Source: Novosphingobium arvoryzae
GTDB taxonomy: Bacteria > Pseudomonadota > Alphaproteobacteria > Sphingomonadales > Sphingomonadaceae
Length of the DNA stretch: 64,000 bases
Assembly: GCF_014652615.1 (NCBI RefSeq)
Contig: NZ_BMZD01000003.1
Coordinates: 513,419-577,418, forward strand
Direction: 5' to 3'
Shown: positions 16,948-25,174 of the stretch, piece after piece
Numbering within the stretch: position 1 is the first letter of the stretch
Layout of the letters: the number at the start of each line of letters is the position of its first letter
Notes under the pieces: generated by a model
What the model was told of the DNA's origin: nothing
Seen by the model: the letters and a program-made list of their open reading frames with translations, nothing else
Database searches by the model: none
Position numbers and translations under genes: made by a program

Positions 16948-19900
16948 TCAGTGGCCGTGACCGTCCGTGTTGGCGCGGGCCTGACCGGCGGCGGAATTGC
17001 CGCTGCCTTCCCACCAATAGGCCGGCCGCACGCGGGCGCCGGTGGCTCTGTCGTTCAGCGTCGCCGCATCGTACAGCCGCCCGCCCAGCATCACCGCGTT
17101 GACCTTCTCGGTGTTGCGGATGTTTTCCAGCGGGTTGGCGTCCAGTACGACCAGGTCGGCCAGCTTGCCGACTTCCAGCGAGCCGATGTCGCGGTCCATG
17201 CCCAGCGTCTTGGCCGGGGAAACCGTCGCGGCTTGCAGCGCCTGCAGCGGGCTCCACCCGCCCTTGACGAAGCTCCACATTTCCCAGTGCGCGCCGATCC
17301 CGTCCTGCTGGCCGTGGGCGCCAATGTTCACCTGGATGCCCCGGTCGGCCAGCTTGCGAGCTTCGCGCGCGGCCCAGGTGTCGGCATAGTCCTCTTCCGG
17401 CGCCAGTTCGCGCCGCGCATTGGCGGCCGCGAGCGTGCCGGGCGGGATATGCGCCTTGAGCAGCGGCTGCTCCCACACGTTGGTACGCGAACGCCAGTAG
17501 GGATCGCCGCCCGGCCCGCCATACGTCACCACCAGCGTCGGGGTGTAGTTGGTGCGGGTCTGCGACCACAGTTGCAGCACATCGCTGTAGAACGTGCTGC
17601 CCGGAACGTTGTGTTCCACCGTGGCGTTGCCATCCTGGATCAGGGTCATGTCCATGTTGAACAGCGAGCCACCTTCCGGCACGACCAGCATGTTTTCGGC
17701 CTGCGCGGCGGCCACCACCATCTGGCGCTGTTCGCGGCGTGGCTGGTTGTAGTTCTTCACGCTCTGGGCGCCCTGCGCCTTCAGGCGGCGGACATGGGCC
17801 AGCGCGTCCTCGTACTTGCCGATATCCGCAAACACCCCGGCAGCCTTCGCGCCATAGATGATCTCCCCGGTCGAGAAGATGCGCGGGGCCAGGATCAGTC
17901 CGGCACGCTGCATTTCGGCGGCGGCGAAAATCTCGCTCGCCCGGCTGGAGGGATCGTGGATCGTCGTTGTGCCTAGCGCGAGGTTGGCCTGCGCCGACCA
18001 GTTCTGCTGCGGGACCAGCCCGTCCACGCCCTGCGGCCCGTGGGCATGGGCATCGATGAAGCCCGGCACCACAGTCTTGCCGGCCAGATCAACGCTGGTG
18101 GCTCCGGCCGGGATCGCAACGCTGCCGCGCGGTCCCACGGCAGCGATCCGGTCACCCTTGATCAGGATCGTCGCATCCTCGATCACGCCGCCGTCCGCGC
18201 CAGCCATCGTCACCACCCGCGCGCCGGTCAGCGCCACGGTGCCGGTCGGCTTGGCCGCCGGAACCGTACGGCTGAGCGAAAGGCCCGATTGCGGCGGCTT
18301 GTAGCCTTCCACCAGCGCCTTGGCCGTTTCAGCCCCGAATAGCACCGGGCCGATGCTCCAGTGCACCTTTTCGCCGCCGGCGGAGAAATGGATGAAGTCC
18401 CCGCCGCCCTGACTGAGGCGAACGTTGGGCAGCGCGGTTTCCTTCGCGCCCGCGCCCACGTCCTGCGCGCCGAGCATCAACGGCATCAGCCACGCTTCGT
18501 AGTTCTGCCGGAACGCCAGCGCGCGGCCATCGGGCGAGACCACGAATTCGCTGGTCATGTCACCGGATGCGTGGACCCGGCGCTGCTGTCCGCCCATGTC
18601 AGTGCTGACCAGTTGCAGCTTGCTGTCGGACTGGGCGACGGTGAACAGCCGGTCGCTGCTCGCGCCGAACTGCGGATTGCTGCCGCCCCGCACCACCAGT
18701 TTCGGCGCGCCGCCACTGGCCGGAACGGCATAGACGCCGCCATCGCGGCTCCACTGGTCGGACGTCAGGTAGCCACCCGAGCCCGCCTCGAACACCACGG
18801 TCTTGCCATCGGGCGAGAAGCGCGGGGTGGAATAATGCCCCGGTTCGCTCGTCACCACGCGCGGCGCGCCGCCGCCGGCAGCCACCACCTGCACCCGGCC
18901 CAGCGTCTTGTCGTTCCAGGCGACGAAGACCAACTGCTTGCCGTCGCGCGACCAGCTCGGCCAGGCTTCAAAGCTGTCCTCGTTCCCGCGCGTCAGGCGC
19001 CGTGCCTCACCCCCGGCAGCAGGCTTCAGCCACAGCTTGCCCAGCGATTCGAACACCACCTGCTTGCCATCGGGCGACACCTGCGCCCAGCGGACCATTT
19101 TCGTCTGCACCGTGTCGGGCGAAACCTCCACCACCGGGTGGACCGATTCCGCGACCACGCGGTCATCCTTCACGCGGAAGGGGATGTTGCGCACCGTGCC
19201 GTCCAGCCCGATCCGGGCCAGCTTGCCGCCGGTCCACAGCACCACTTCGCGGCTGTCCGCCGTCCAGTCCATGTTGGGATAGACGCCAGTGACGGCCCAG
19301 GTTTCCTGCATGTCCTGATCGGGCAGGTCATAGAGCTTGCGCTCGTTCCCGCTGGCGAGATCGCGGACATAGAGCTTCGACTTCGCGCGCTCGCGCCGCA
19401 CGAAGGCCAGCTGCTTGCCATCCGGCGAAGGGGTCGGTCGCACCGCCCCGCCATTGCCGCCGGCCACCCGCAGCGTCTCCCCGGTTTCCAGGTCGTAGCG
19501 CTCGATCGCGAACAGCGCGCCGTTCGAATCCTGCGCGTATTCAAAGATCGGGCCCGGCGTGACGTTGCGGGTGAAATAGACCCCCTTGCCATCGGCGGAG
19601 AACGTCGGCTCGCCCAGTTCCTTCTGGTGGCGGTCGTTCACCCGCTTGACCAGCGGCACCCCGCCGCCGCCCTCGACGTGGAACAGCCACACCTCGCCCG
19701 TGCCCAGCGAACGCCCGGTGGTAAAATGCTTCTTCGCCACGATGTAACGCCCGTCCGGGCTCCAGCTGGGCTGGTTCATCAGGCGAAAGTCTTCCTTGGT
19801 CAGCTGCTTGCGGTTGCCGCCATCGGCATCCATCAGCCAGATATTGTCGCCGCCGCCCCGGTCGGACACGAAGGCGATGCGCTTGCCATCGGGCGACCAG

Positions 19901-20202
19901 CGCGGCTGCTGTTCATAGGCCAGCCCTTCCGCAATGCGGGTCGGCGCGCCGCCGCCGATCGGCATCGTGTAGATATCGCCGAGCATGTCGAACGCGATTC
20001 GCGTGCCATCGGGCGAGACATCGACGTTCATCCACGTCCCCTCGTCCGTTTCGAGCGGGACCTTGCGGGTCTTGAGCCCCGCAGGCGCTTCGACATCCCA
20101 TTTCGGCGGGGTCGCGGGCGCGGCGGTGGAAGCGGCGTCCTGCGCCGATGCGAGCGAGCTGCCCGCAAGCAGCGCGGCGGCGAGCGAAAGTCTGGCAATC
20201 AT
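16948..20202 (-). CDS. Secreted beta-propeller amidohydrolase (TolB-like repeats plus amidohydrolase)
   Basis: A 1084-residue exported protein. A signal peptide (about 1-20, ending ASA) precedes many TolB/PD40-type propeller blades recognisable by repeated SPDGK or SPDGR turns (about residues 50-600). The C-terminal 400 residues are an amidohydrolase with the motif HAH at about 715-717. Family members are periplasmic or secreted hydrolases of unclear substrate. Start ATG 20202 gives a clean signal peptide and has AGGGAA upstream; the in-frame ATG at 20223 is less good. It converges with the ATPase gene and looks like a stand-alone chromosomal gene. Confidence 0.85.
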   Translation of the reverse strand: MIARLSLAAALLAGSSLASAQDAASTAAPATPPKWDVEAPAGLKTRKVPLETDEGTWMNVDVSPDGTRIAFDMLGDIYTMPIGGGAPTRIAEGLAYEQQPRWSPDGKRIAFVSDRGGGDNIWLMDADGGNRKQLTKEDFRLMNQPSWSPDGRYIVAKKHFTTGRSLGTGEVWLFHVEGGGGVPLVKRVNDRHQKELGEPTFSADGKGVYFTRNVTPGPIFEYAQDSNGALFAIERYDLETGETLRVAGGNGGAVRPTPSPDGKQLAFVRRERAKSKLYVRDLASGNERKLYDLPDQDMQETWAVTGVYPNMDWTADSREVVLWTGGKLARIGLDGTVRNIPFRVKDDRVVAESVHPVVEVSPDTVQTKMVRWAQVSPDGKQVVFESLGKLWLKPAAGGEARRLTRGNEDSFEAWPSWSRDGKQLVFVAWNDKTLGRVQVVAAGGGAPRVVTSEPGHYSTPRFSPDGKTVVFEAGSGGYLTSDQWSRDGGVYAVPASGGAPKLVVRGGSNPQFGASSDRLFTVAQSDSKLQLVSTDMGGQQRRVHASGDMTSEFVVSPDGRALAFRQNYEAWLMPLMLGAQDVGAGAKETALPNVRLSQGGGDFIHFSAGGEKVHWSIGPVLFGAETAKALVEGYKPPQSGLSLSRTVPAAKPTGTVALTGARVVTMAGADGGVIEDATILIKGDRIAAVGPRGSVAIPAGATSVDLAGKTVVPGFIDAHAHGPQGVDGLVPQQNWSAQANLALGTTTIHDPSSRASEIFAAAEMQRAGLILAPRIFSTGEIIYGAKAAGVFADIGKYEDALAHVRRLKAQGAQSVKNYNQPRREQRQMVVAAAQAENMLVVPEGGSLFNMDMTLIQDGNATVEHNVPGSTFYSDVLQLWSQTRTNYTPTLVVTYGGPGGDPYWRSRTNVWEQPLLKAHIPPGTLAAANARRELAPEEDYADTWAAREARKLADRGIQVNIGAHGQQDGIGAHWEMWSFVKGGWSPLQALQAATVSPAKTLGMDRDIGSLEVGKLADLVVLDANPLENIRNTEKVNAVMLGGRLYDAATLNDRATGARVRPAYWWEGSGNSAAGQARANTDGHGH

Positions 20203-20335
20203 GTGGGCTGTGTTCCCTGGCATTTTCACACCGGCAAGCCGGCAATGCCCGGAAACTGGCCCGCCGTGCCGCGCCGCGCAAGAGGGACTTCGACCGTAGT
20301 TGTGCATGCCCGCGCCGCAGGAGCGGCGCTGCCGA

Positions 20336-20716
20336 TCAGTGCGTCATGCTGCGCCGCATCCGGTAACGCCCGTCGGCGAAATCCTCGAACAGTTCCGCCA
20401 CCGAGGGGTGATCGATCGGGCCGCTATCGCCGTCTTCCGCCAGGTTCTGCTGGCTGACATAAGCGATGTAGCTGCTCTCCCCGTTCTCCGCGAACAGGTG
20501 ATAAAACGGCTGCTCGCGATTGGGGCGCACTTCCTTGGGGATCGATTCGTACCATTCCTCGCTGTTGGCGAAGACCGGATCGATATCGAACACGACCCCG
20601 CGAAAATCGAAGAATCGGTGCCGCACGACATCGCCGATCCCGAAGCGCGCCTTGGTACGGCGGGGTACTTCGATCCGGCGGCCAGCCTGGGGTGAAAAGA
20701 ACGACGCCTTGTCCAT
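20336..20716 (-). CDS. hspQ: Heat shock protein HspQ (hemimethylated-DNA-binding family)
   Basis: A 126-residue protein of the YccV/HspQ family. The domain spans about residues 19-105, with FGIGDVVRHRFFDFRGVVFDIDP and the later QPFYHLFAE and AYVSQQNL segments. In E. coli HspQ binds hemimethylated oriC DNA and modulates Lon proteolysis. Start ATG 20716 is taken because homology begins there; upstream codons are non-conserved. It is divergent from tRNA-Ser. Confidence 0.85.
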   Translation of the reverse strand: MDKASFFSPQAGRRIEVPRRTKARFGIGDVVRHRFFDFRGVVFDIDPVFANSEEWYESIPKEVRPNREQPFYHLFAENGESSYIAYVSQQNLAEDGDSGPIDHPSVAELFEDFADGRYRMRRSMTH

Positions 20717-20872
20717 GACCCCTGTATAGGGATTGTGCGACTGCGAAACAACGCCGCGCCGGCCGCCCTCCCCCGAATTTGCCAGAAAGAGGGCTTGGCA
20801 AGCCCGCCAACATCCGCTAACCGCGCGCTTCTTCGACCGAACGGGCCCGTCCCGCTCACATGGCGATCTCGC

Positions 20873-20962
<90 letters not shown>

Positions 20963-21276
20963 CTATATAATTGAAAATTAAAGAACAGTCCCAATTGGGG
21001 CTTCGAAATGGCGCAGTTCTGCGCCGTTTTCGCGTGGACTCCTAAACTGTTCAGACTAGCGAGACCCCCAAGATCTGTCTCAGATCGGCTTCCATCTCTT
21101 TTCACCTAAACCACGCCCCAAAAGGTTTAGGCCAAGAAAATGTCAGATTTCTGGGGTTTTTGCTTTCTACCCTGCCTTTTCTGTTCGGGCGCAATTTTGG
21201 CGCGCGAGAGACTCAAAACCGGCAGTATAGTAGGCGCCGCAGGGTATTCGAACCCGCCCGAATTGGAGATCCTGCT
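20963..21276. other. Non-coding gap after tRNA-Ser
   Basis: A 314-bp stretch with no supported gene. It holds the tRNA terminator (21010-21030) and, on the minus strand near 21238-21262, a T-arm-like GGGTTCGAATACCC-type sequence. AT content is higher than in the flanks. No integrase or clear attachment repeat is visible. Confidence 0.5.
21010..21030 (+). terminator. Intrinsic terminator after tRNA-Ser
   Basis: GGCGCA (21010-21015) pairs with TGCGCC (21020-21025) around a GTTC loop and is followed by GTTTT. It lies 48 bases past the tRNA end and is a compact intrinsic terminator. Confidence 0.6.
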
Positions 21277-21957
21277 TCAACTAAGTCGCCAGAAATCGCC
21301 CTCAAATCCATGCTTCTCGAAGAGTGCTTTTGTTTCTGCTACAGAGCGTTTCCGCCATTGCTTCTCTAAGTAGCTTCCATACCAGTCGGCCGCAAACCGC
21401 CACATTTGCTGGATGGGTACGACTGCACCACGAGGCAGGCCATGGCGCGCGCACCAGTCCTCAACGTCAACCTCGGAGTGAAACGGCTGAAAGCTGGCGC
21501 AAGCGTGAATGACATTATCCCACCACTCTCGAACCGGTGTTGACAGGTGGAAGAGGAGTTCGGTTTCCTGTACCTCGCCTCCACAAACGTGAACGACTAT
21601 CGGTTCTCGCTCCCCGCCAATCCGAGTGTGGATGCTCACATCCTCATTGAGCGCCGCTGCGATACCCATACCGCAGTAGAGGCAGTTGGCCCACCAACCA
21701 CGACCGGAAGTCTCAACCCAACAAGAACCCGGAGAAAGGGCGAACGGGTGAACTACCCAAGGGGCACAGCGGTGCGGATGAAGCTGAAGTGCGTGGGCGT
21801 CGTGCAATTGTCTTAGAGATTGCTCGACTGCAATGACGTCAGCATCAAGTCGCTGAGCAAGCTGCTCATTGCTGGGTGCGCGGCCTAATTCCGCTATTGC
21901 GCGAGTAAGTTCGCCCCTAACATTGAGATCGAATGGCAGGAGATCGTTGGTGTCCAT
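21277..21957 (-). CDS. Alkylmercury lyase (MerB)-like family protein
   Basis: About 226 residues resembling organomercurial lyase. An N-terminal helix-turn-helix-like segment (APSNEQLAQRLDAD) is followed by the sheet domain with WANCLYCGMG, matching the MerB region around C96, and a later NVIHACASFQPF segment matching the C159 region. The catalytic Asp of MerB (in WCALD) appears replaced by Cys in NCLYC, so real demethylation activity is doubtful. ATG 21957 opens the conserved part; ATG 21969 or GTG 22023, which has AGGA upstream, are alternatives. No other mer genes are nearby. It sits alone between the tRNA and a gene fragment. Confidence 0.65.
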   Translation of the reverse strand: MDTNDLLPFDLNVRGELTRAIAELGRAPSNEQLAQRLDADVIAVEQSLRQLHDAHALQLHPHRCAPWVVHPFALSPGSCWVETSGRGWWANCLYCGMGIAAALNEDVSIHTRIGGEREPIVVHVCGGEVQETELLFHLSTPVREWWDNVIHACASFQPFHSEVDVEDWCARHGLPRGAVVPIQQMWRFAADWYGSYLEKQWRKRSVAETKALFEKHGFEGDFWRLS

Positions 21958-22044
21958 GCCTTCTAGCATCGCACGATCCGTTTTTGTCGGCAATGCTGAG
22001 GAGTTTCGAGTGCTTAAGCGCACTAAATCCTATGGCAGAAGCCT

Positions 22045-22222
22045 TCAGTGGCTGCCAGGCGTCCGAAAAATCGCGACCTCCTGCTCAGCCCAAGGAAGAT
22101 CGATCGCATACCATAGGTCCTTAAGCCGCACGGCTGGCGCGTTCCGCTCGATCAGCAGTTTGTGCAGCACATTGGGCGCGAGGTAAGTCAGCCTCACAAC
22201 CCGTCCGACGTAGGCAGCCGTA
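22045..22222 (-). pseudogene. 3' fragment of a recombinase-cassette gene (second copy)
   Basis: The last 58 codons match the end of the gene at 26044-26451. Both read AAYVGRVVRL-YLAPNVLHK then LLIERNAPAVRLKDLWYAI at protein level, and DNA at 22070-22221 aligns with 26075-26226 at roughly 90 percent by eye. Homology stops at about 22222, where the sequence passes directly into a truncated monooxygenase gene. The remnant therefore marks the edge of an earlier cassette insertion or a recombination scar. It lacks its own start. Confidence 0.7.
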
Positions 22223-22763
22223 CCACCACCCGCTTGTCCGAAAGATCGATATCTTCGGGCCAGGCCTGCGGATGGATCAGCCGTCCGGCGAAGTCGGCAA
22301 GTCCCGGCCAGTCGGGCGTGTAGCCCTGATCGTGGCGATAATAGCCCGCGCAGGACCACAGAAAATGCGCGGTACATTCCTCGATCTCCTCCGACCCTGC
22401 GACAGCGACGCGCACCGCCCAGTGCCGCTCGGCGCTGCGCCAGTCGGCCGAGATGACGCGGCGGCCATAGCGGATGTGAGGGTCAAGCCCGTATTCCTCG
22501 ATCACCTCGCCGAGGTAACGCATGATCTCGGCGCCGCTGGCGATCGGCGGCCCCTCCCACGGCTTGAACCGGTAGCCGAAGGTGAACAGGTCGCTGTCCG
22601 AACGGATGCCCGGATAGCGATGGATCAGCCATGTGCCGCCGAAGCTCTCGTGCGCTTCCAGAACGGCGAAGCTCTTGCCCGGCAGCTGGGTCTTGAGATG
22701 GCAAGCCGAACCGATGCCTGAAATGCCTGCGCCGATGATCAAGACGTCGAAATGCTGGGCCAT
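22223..22763 (-). pseudogene. 3'-truncated Baeyer-Villiger (flavin-containing) monooxygenase
   Basis: Only the first 180 or so residues of a flavin monooxygenase that would normally be about 500. The FAD motif GAGISGIG is at about 10-17, FGGTW and HRYPGIRSDSD follow, and the Baeyer-Villiger fingerprint FxGxxxHxxxWP reads FAGRLIHPQAWP. Homology stops at DLSDKRVVV, just before the NADPH-binding glycine motif, and the frame then runs into eight foreign codons, ending at 22194. ATG 22763 follows GGGAGAG. The gene is dead. Its promoter region has a 16-bp palindrome shared with the neighbouring tetR module. Confidence 0.85.
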
Positions 22764-22816
22764 TTTGTGGGCTCTCCCGTGTGGATTCCGCCATCGGATA
22801 GACGCTCCGGGATAAA

Positions 22817-22832
22817 ATAACAACTGTTGTGA
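22817..22832. promoter_or_regulatory. 16-bp palindrome (site 1), probable TetR operator
   Basis: ATAACAACTGTTGTGA lies between the divergent monooxygenase remnant and the SCP2 gene. It differs by one base from the site at 23913-23928 and resembles 23882-23897. It probably binds the TetR protein encoded at 23252-23854, controlling both divergent genes. Confidence 0.6.
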
Positions 22833-22900
22833 CTGAAGCGGAGTCGTTAACACCCGGTGCCCGCGATTCGCCGCGGGAGACCAGATAGGGAGTGGAAGAG

Positions 22901-23218
22901 ATGACGAGTGATGCGCTTGCCCAGGTGACCGCCGGGCTCAAGGATGCGGTGGGCGAGGATTGCGGCCTCGGCGCGGTGGTGAAGTTCGACTTCGGGTCCG
23001 AGGGCGTCGTGGTGATCGATGCGACCGCGGTGCCCAACATCGTCGATAACGAGGACCGCCCTGCTCAGTGCACGCTCAAGCAGAGCATCGCCGATTTCGC
23101 CGCCATGAGCGAAGGCACCCTCGGCGCCGCGCAGGCGATGATGACGGGGCGGCTGAAGATCGAAGGCGACATGGGGCTCGCCATGCGGATCGACGGCGCG
23201 TTGTCCCGCGGTCGCTGA
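22901..23218 (+). CDS. SCP2 sterol-binding domain protein
   Basis: A 105-residue stand-alone SCP2 (sterol carrier protein 2) domain, a small cytoplasmic fold that binds hydrophobic ligands such as sterols, acyl-CoAs and steroids. The sheet VVIDATAVPNIV and the end GAAQAMMTGRLKIEGDMGL are family hallmarks. ATG 22901 has AGGGAG nine bases upstream; GTG 22892 is less likely. It is divergent from the monooxygenase remnant with a shared palindrome in between, so it was part of a lipid or steroid catabolic unit now broken on one side. Confidence 0.85.
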   Translation: MTSDALAQVTAGLKDAVGEDCGLGAVVKFDFGSEGVVVIDATAVPNIVDNEDRPAQCTLKQSIADFAAMSEGTLGAAQAMMTGRLKIEGDMGLAMRIDGALSRGR

Positions 23219-23251
23219 CGGCCCGACGTCTGTGCGCCTCGTCCTCGTGCG

Positions 23252-23854
23252 TCAGCGCGGGGCGAGGCGCGCCAGCGCGGCCTCGACGATCGCCATCTGG
23301 TAGTCGTGCGAATAGAGCTCCGGCGAGATCAGCGCCTGAATGCCGACCCCGTCGACGATGCACAGGATCACGTCGGCCTCGAGCGCCGGATCGAGTTCCG
23401 CCGCCACCTCGCCGCGCGCCTGCATCGCGGTCAGCAGCGCCGTCCACATGCTGCGCATCTGGGCGTAGAGCGAGCGGTGCTGTTCGGCCTGCTTGCTGTC
23501 CGACAGCGCCGCCACGGTGAAGGCGAGCCACACCCGCCACCACAATTCGTTATCCGCCGCACCCGGAAGATAGCGGCCGAGCAGATTGCGCACGTCTTCC
23601 AACGATGCCTCGACGCTGCTCGGGTCGATCCGGTCGAGTTCCAGCTTGGCGATGATCGCCTTGAGCACGAAGCCCAGAAGGTCGTTCTTGTCGCGGAAAT
23701 AGTGGGTGAGCACCCCGGTGGTGCTGCCGAGCTCCTGCGCGATGGCGCGCATCGAAGCGCGGTCGAGCCCTTCGCGGGCGATCACGGCACAGGTGGCCTG
23801 GACAACCTCGTCACGGCGGCTGTCGGCAGGGGTGGCGTTGGGTTGGGCGCTCAT
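23252..23854 (-). CDS. TetR family transcriptional regulator
   Basis: A 200-residue TetR-type repressor. The N-terminal DNA-binding domain (about 10-60) has VIAREGLDRASMRAIAQELG and the recognition helix TTGVLTHYFRDKNDLL; the rest is the ligand-binding helical core. It is divergent from the saccharopine-dehydrogenase-like gene. Two 16-bp palindromes lie between them and a third lies upstream of SCP2, so the protein probably represses itself and both neighbours and responds to a pathway metabolite. ATG 23854 is preferred to 23869 by its GGGAA spacing. Confidence 0.88.
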   Translation of the reverse strand: MSAQPNATPADSRRDEVVQATCAVIAREGLDRASMRAIAQELGSTTGVLTHYFRDKNDLLGFVLKAIIAKLELDRIDPSSVEASLEDVRNLLGRYLPGAADNELWWRVWLAFTVAALSDSKQAEQHRSLYAQMRSMWTALLTAMQARGEVAAELDPALEADVILCIVDGVGIQALISPELYSHDYQMAIVEAALARLAPR

Positions 23855-23881
23855 GATGTTCCCATACACCGGACTAGCGCC

Positions 23882-23897
23882 TCACAACAAGTGTTAT
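23882..23897. promoter_or_regulatory. 16-bp palindrome (site 2), probable TetR operator
   Basis: TCACAACAAGTGTTAT lies 28 bases before the tetR start. On the other strand it reads ATAACACTTGTTGTGA, matching sites 1 and 3 at 14 or more of 16 positions. Good position for autorepression. Confidence 0.55.
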
Positions 23898-23912
23898 GCA
23901 GCTCTTGACAAC

Positions 23913-23928
23913 ATAACAACCGTTGTGA
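23913..23928. promoter_or_regulatory. 16-bp palindrome (site 3), probable TetR operator
   Basis: ATAACAACCGTTGTGA sits 55 bases before the start of the divergent dehydrogenase-like gene and 15 bases from site 2. It differs from site 1 at only one base. Confidence 0.6.
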
Positions 23929-23982
23929 TGCTATCATGATCCTGACGCAATGAAGCGCGGGACAAGGGATGGGGACGATTCG

Positions 23983-25173
23983 ATGAAGGTGCTGGTTCTC
24001 GGGGGTGCAGGCGGCATGGGGCAGGTCGCCGTGCGTGAAGCGGTGCGGTTCGATTTCGTCGAAAGCGTGACGGTCGCTGATCTCCATGCCGAGCACGCCG
24101 CCGAGGTGGCGGCGCTCTATCCCGGCAAAGCGGGCGCGATCGGGCTCGACATCAATGATCGCGTGGCGATGGGCGCTGCGATCACCGCGCATGACGTGGT
24201 CCTCAACGCGGTGGGGCCGTTCTACACCCATGGGTTACCGGTGCTCGAACAGGTGATCGATGCCGGGCGGCACTACGCCGATATCTGCGACGACTGGGAG
24301 CCGACGCTCGACATGCTGGCGCTCTCGCGCCGCGCCGAGGAGCGCGGGGTGACGGCGGTGATCGGCATCGGCGCCAGTCCCGGCGTCACCAACATGATCG
24401 CGCTCAAGGCCGCGCGCGCGCTCGACGAGGTCGACGACTTGCTCACCTGCTGGTCGATCGAGGGGAGCGACGAGGATCTCGAGGCGATGCGCAGCCAGCG
24501 TCCCCGCGCGACCGGGGCCAGCGCGGCCGTCGTCCACTGGGTCCAGCAGCTGACCGGCACCATCCGGGTGCTGGCGGATGGCGGGTTCCAGGATGTGAAA
24601 CCGCTCACCAGCCGGACGATCCACTATCCGGGCCGGGGCGAGGTGGTCACGTGGTCGGTCGGCCACCCCGAGGCGGTGACCTTGCCGCGCGCGGTCCCCG
24701 GGCTGCTCCACTGCGCCAACGCAATGGTCGGCCCGCCCGAAAGCTTCGAAGGTCTCGCCATGATCGCCCAGCTGGTCGACAGCGGCGCGCTGACCATCCA
24801 CCAGGCCGCCGACGCGATCCTGGCCAGCATGCAGGAAAAGGCCGCCGCGCCGGTCCAGCAGGAGGAAAAAGCGCGGGTCGTGGCGCCGCCGCTGTTCGCC
24901 TGGGCGAGCGGTCGCCGCAATGGCCGGCCCGCTATCGCCACGGCCGAAGTCCACTCCATGCCCGCAGGCGGCATGGCCGGCTCGACCAGCGTGCCCTTCG
25001 CGCTGGTGCTGCCGCTGTTCGCCAACGGGCTCGGCACGCGCCACGGGGTCTTCGCGCCCGAGGAAATCATCGATCCCGACGACTTCCTCGACCGGCTTGC
25101 CCCGCTGTGCGCGGGCAACTTCGCCTCGGGCCGCGAGCTGGTGAGCGTCACCTGCGAGGAACAGGACGGCTGA
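23983..25173 (+). CDS. Saccharopine dehydrogenase-family protein
   Basis: A 396-residue protein with the N-terminal Rossmann motif GGAGGMG (8-14) and the typical saccharopine-dehydrogenase/LYS9-like middle, including NAVGPFYTHGLPVLE and GASPGVTNM. Family members act on lysine precursors or, in many bacteria, on unknown substrates as enoyl or imine reductases. ATG 23983 has GGGGA upstream; an earlier ATG at 23950 lacks a site. Its stop is directly next to an IS6-family element, so the downstream part of its operon may be lost. The TetR palindromes precede it. Confidence 0.8.
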   Translation: MKVLVLGGAGGMGQVAVREAVRFDFVESVTVADLHAEHAAEVAALYPGKAGAIGLDINDRVAMGAAITAHDVVLNAVGPFYTHGLPVLEQVIDAGRHYADICDDWEPTLDMLALSRRAEERGVTAVIGIGASPGVTNMIALKAARALDEVDDLLTCWSIEGSDEDLEAMRSQRPRATGASAAVVHWVQQLTGTIRVLADGGFQDVKPLTSRTIHYPGRGEVVTWSVGHPEAVTLPRAVPGLLHCANAMVGPPESFEGLAMIAQLVDSGALTIHQAADAILASMQEKAAAPVQQEEKARVVAPPLFAWASGRRNGRPAIATAEVHSMPAGGMAGSTSVPFALVLPLFANGLGTRHGVFAPEEIIDPDDFLDRLAPLCAGNFASGRELVSVTCEEQDG

Positions 25174-25174
25174 G

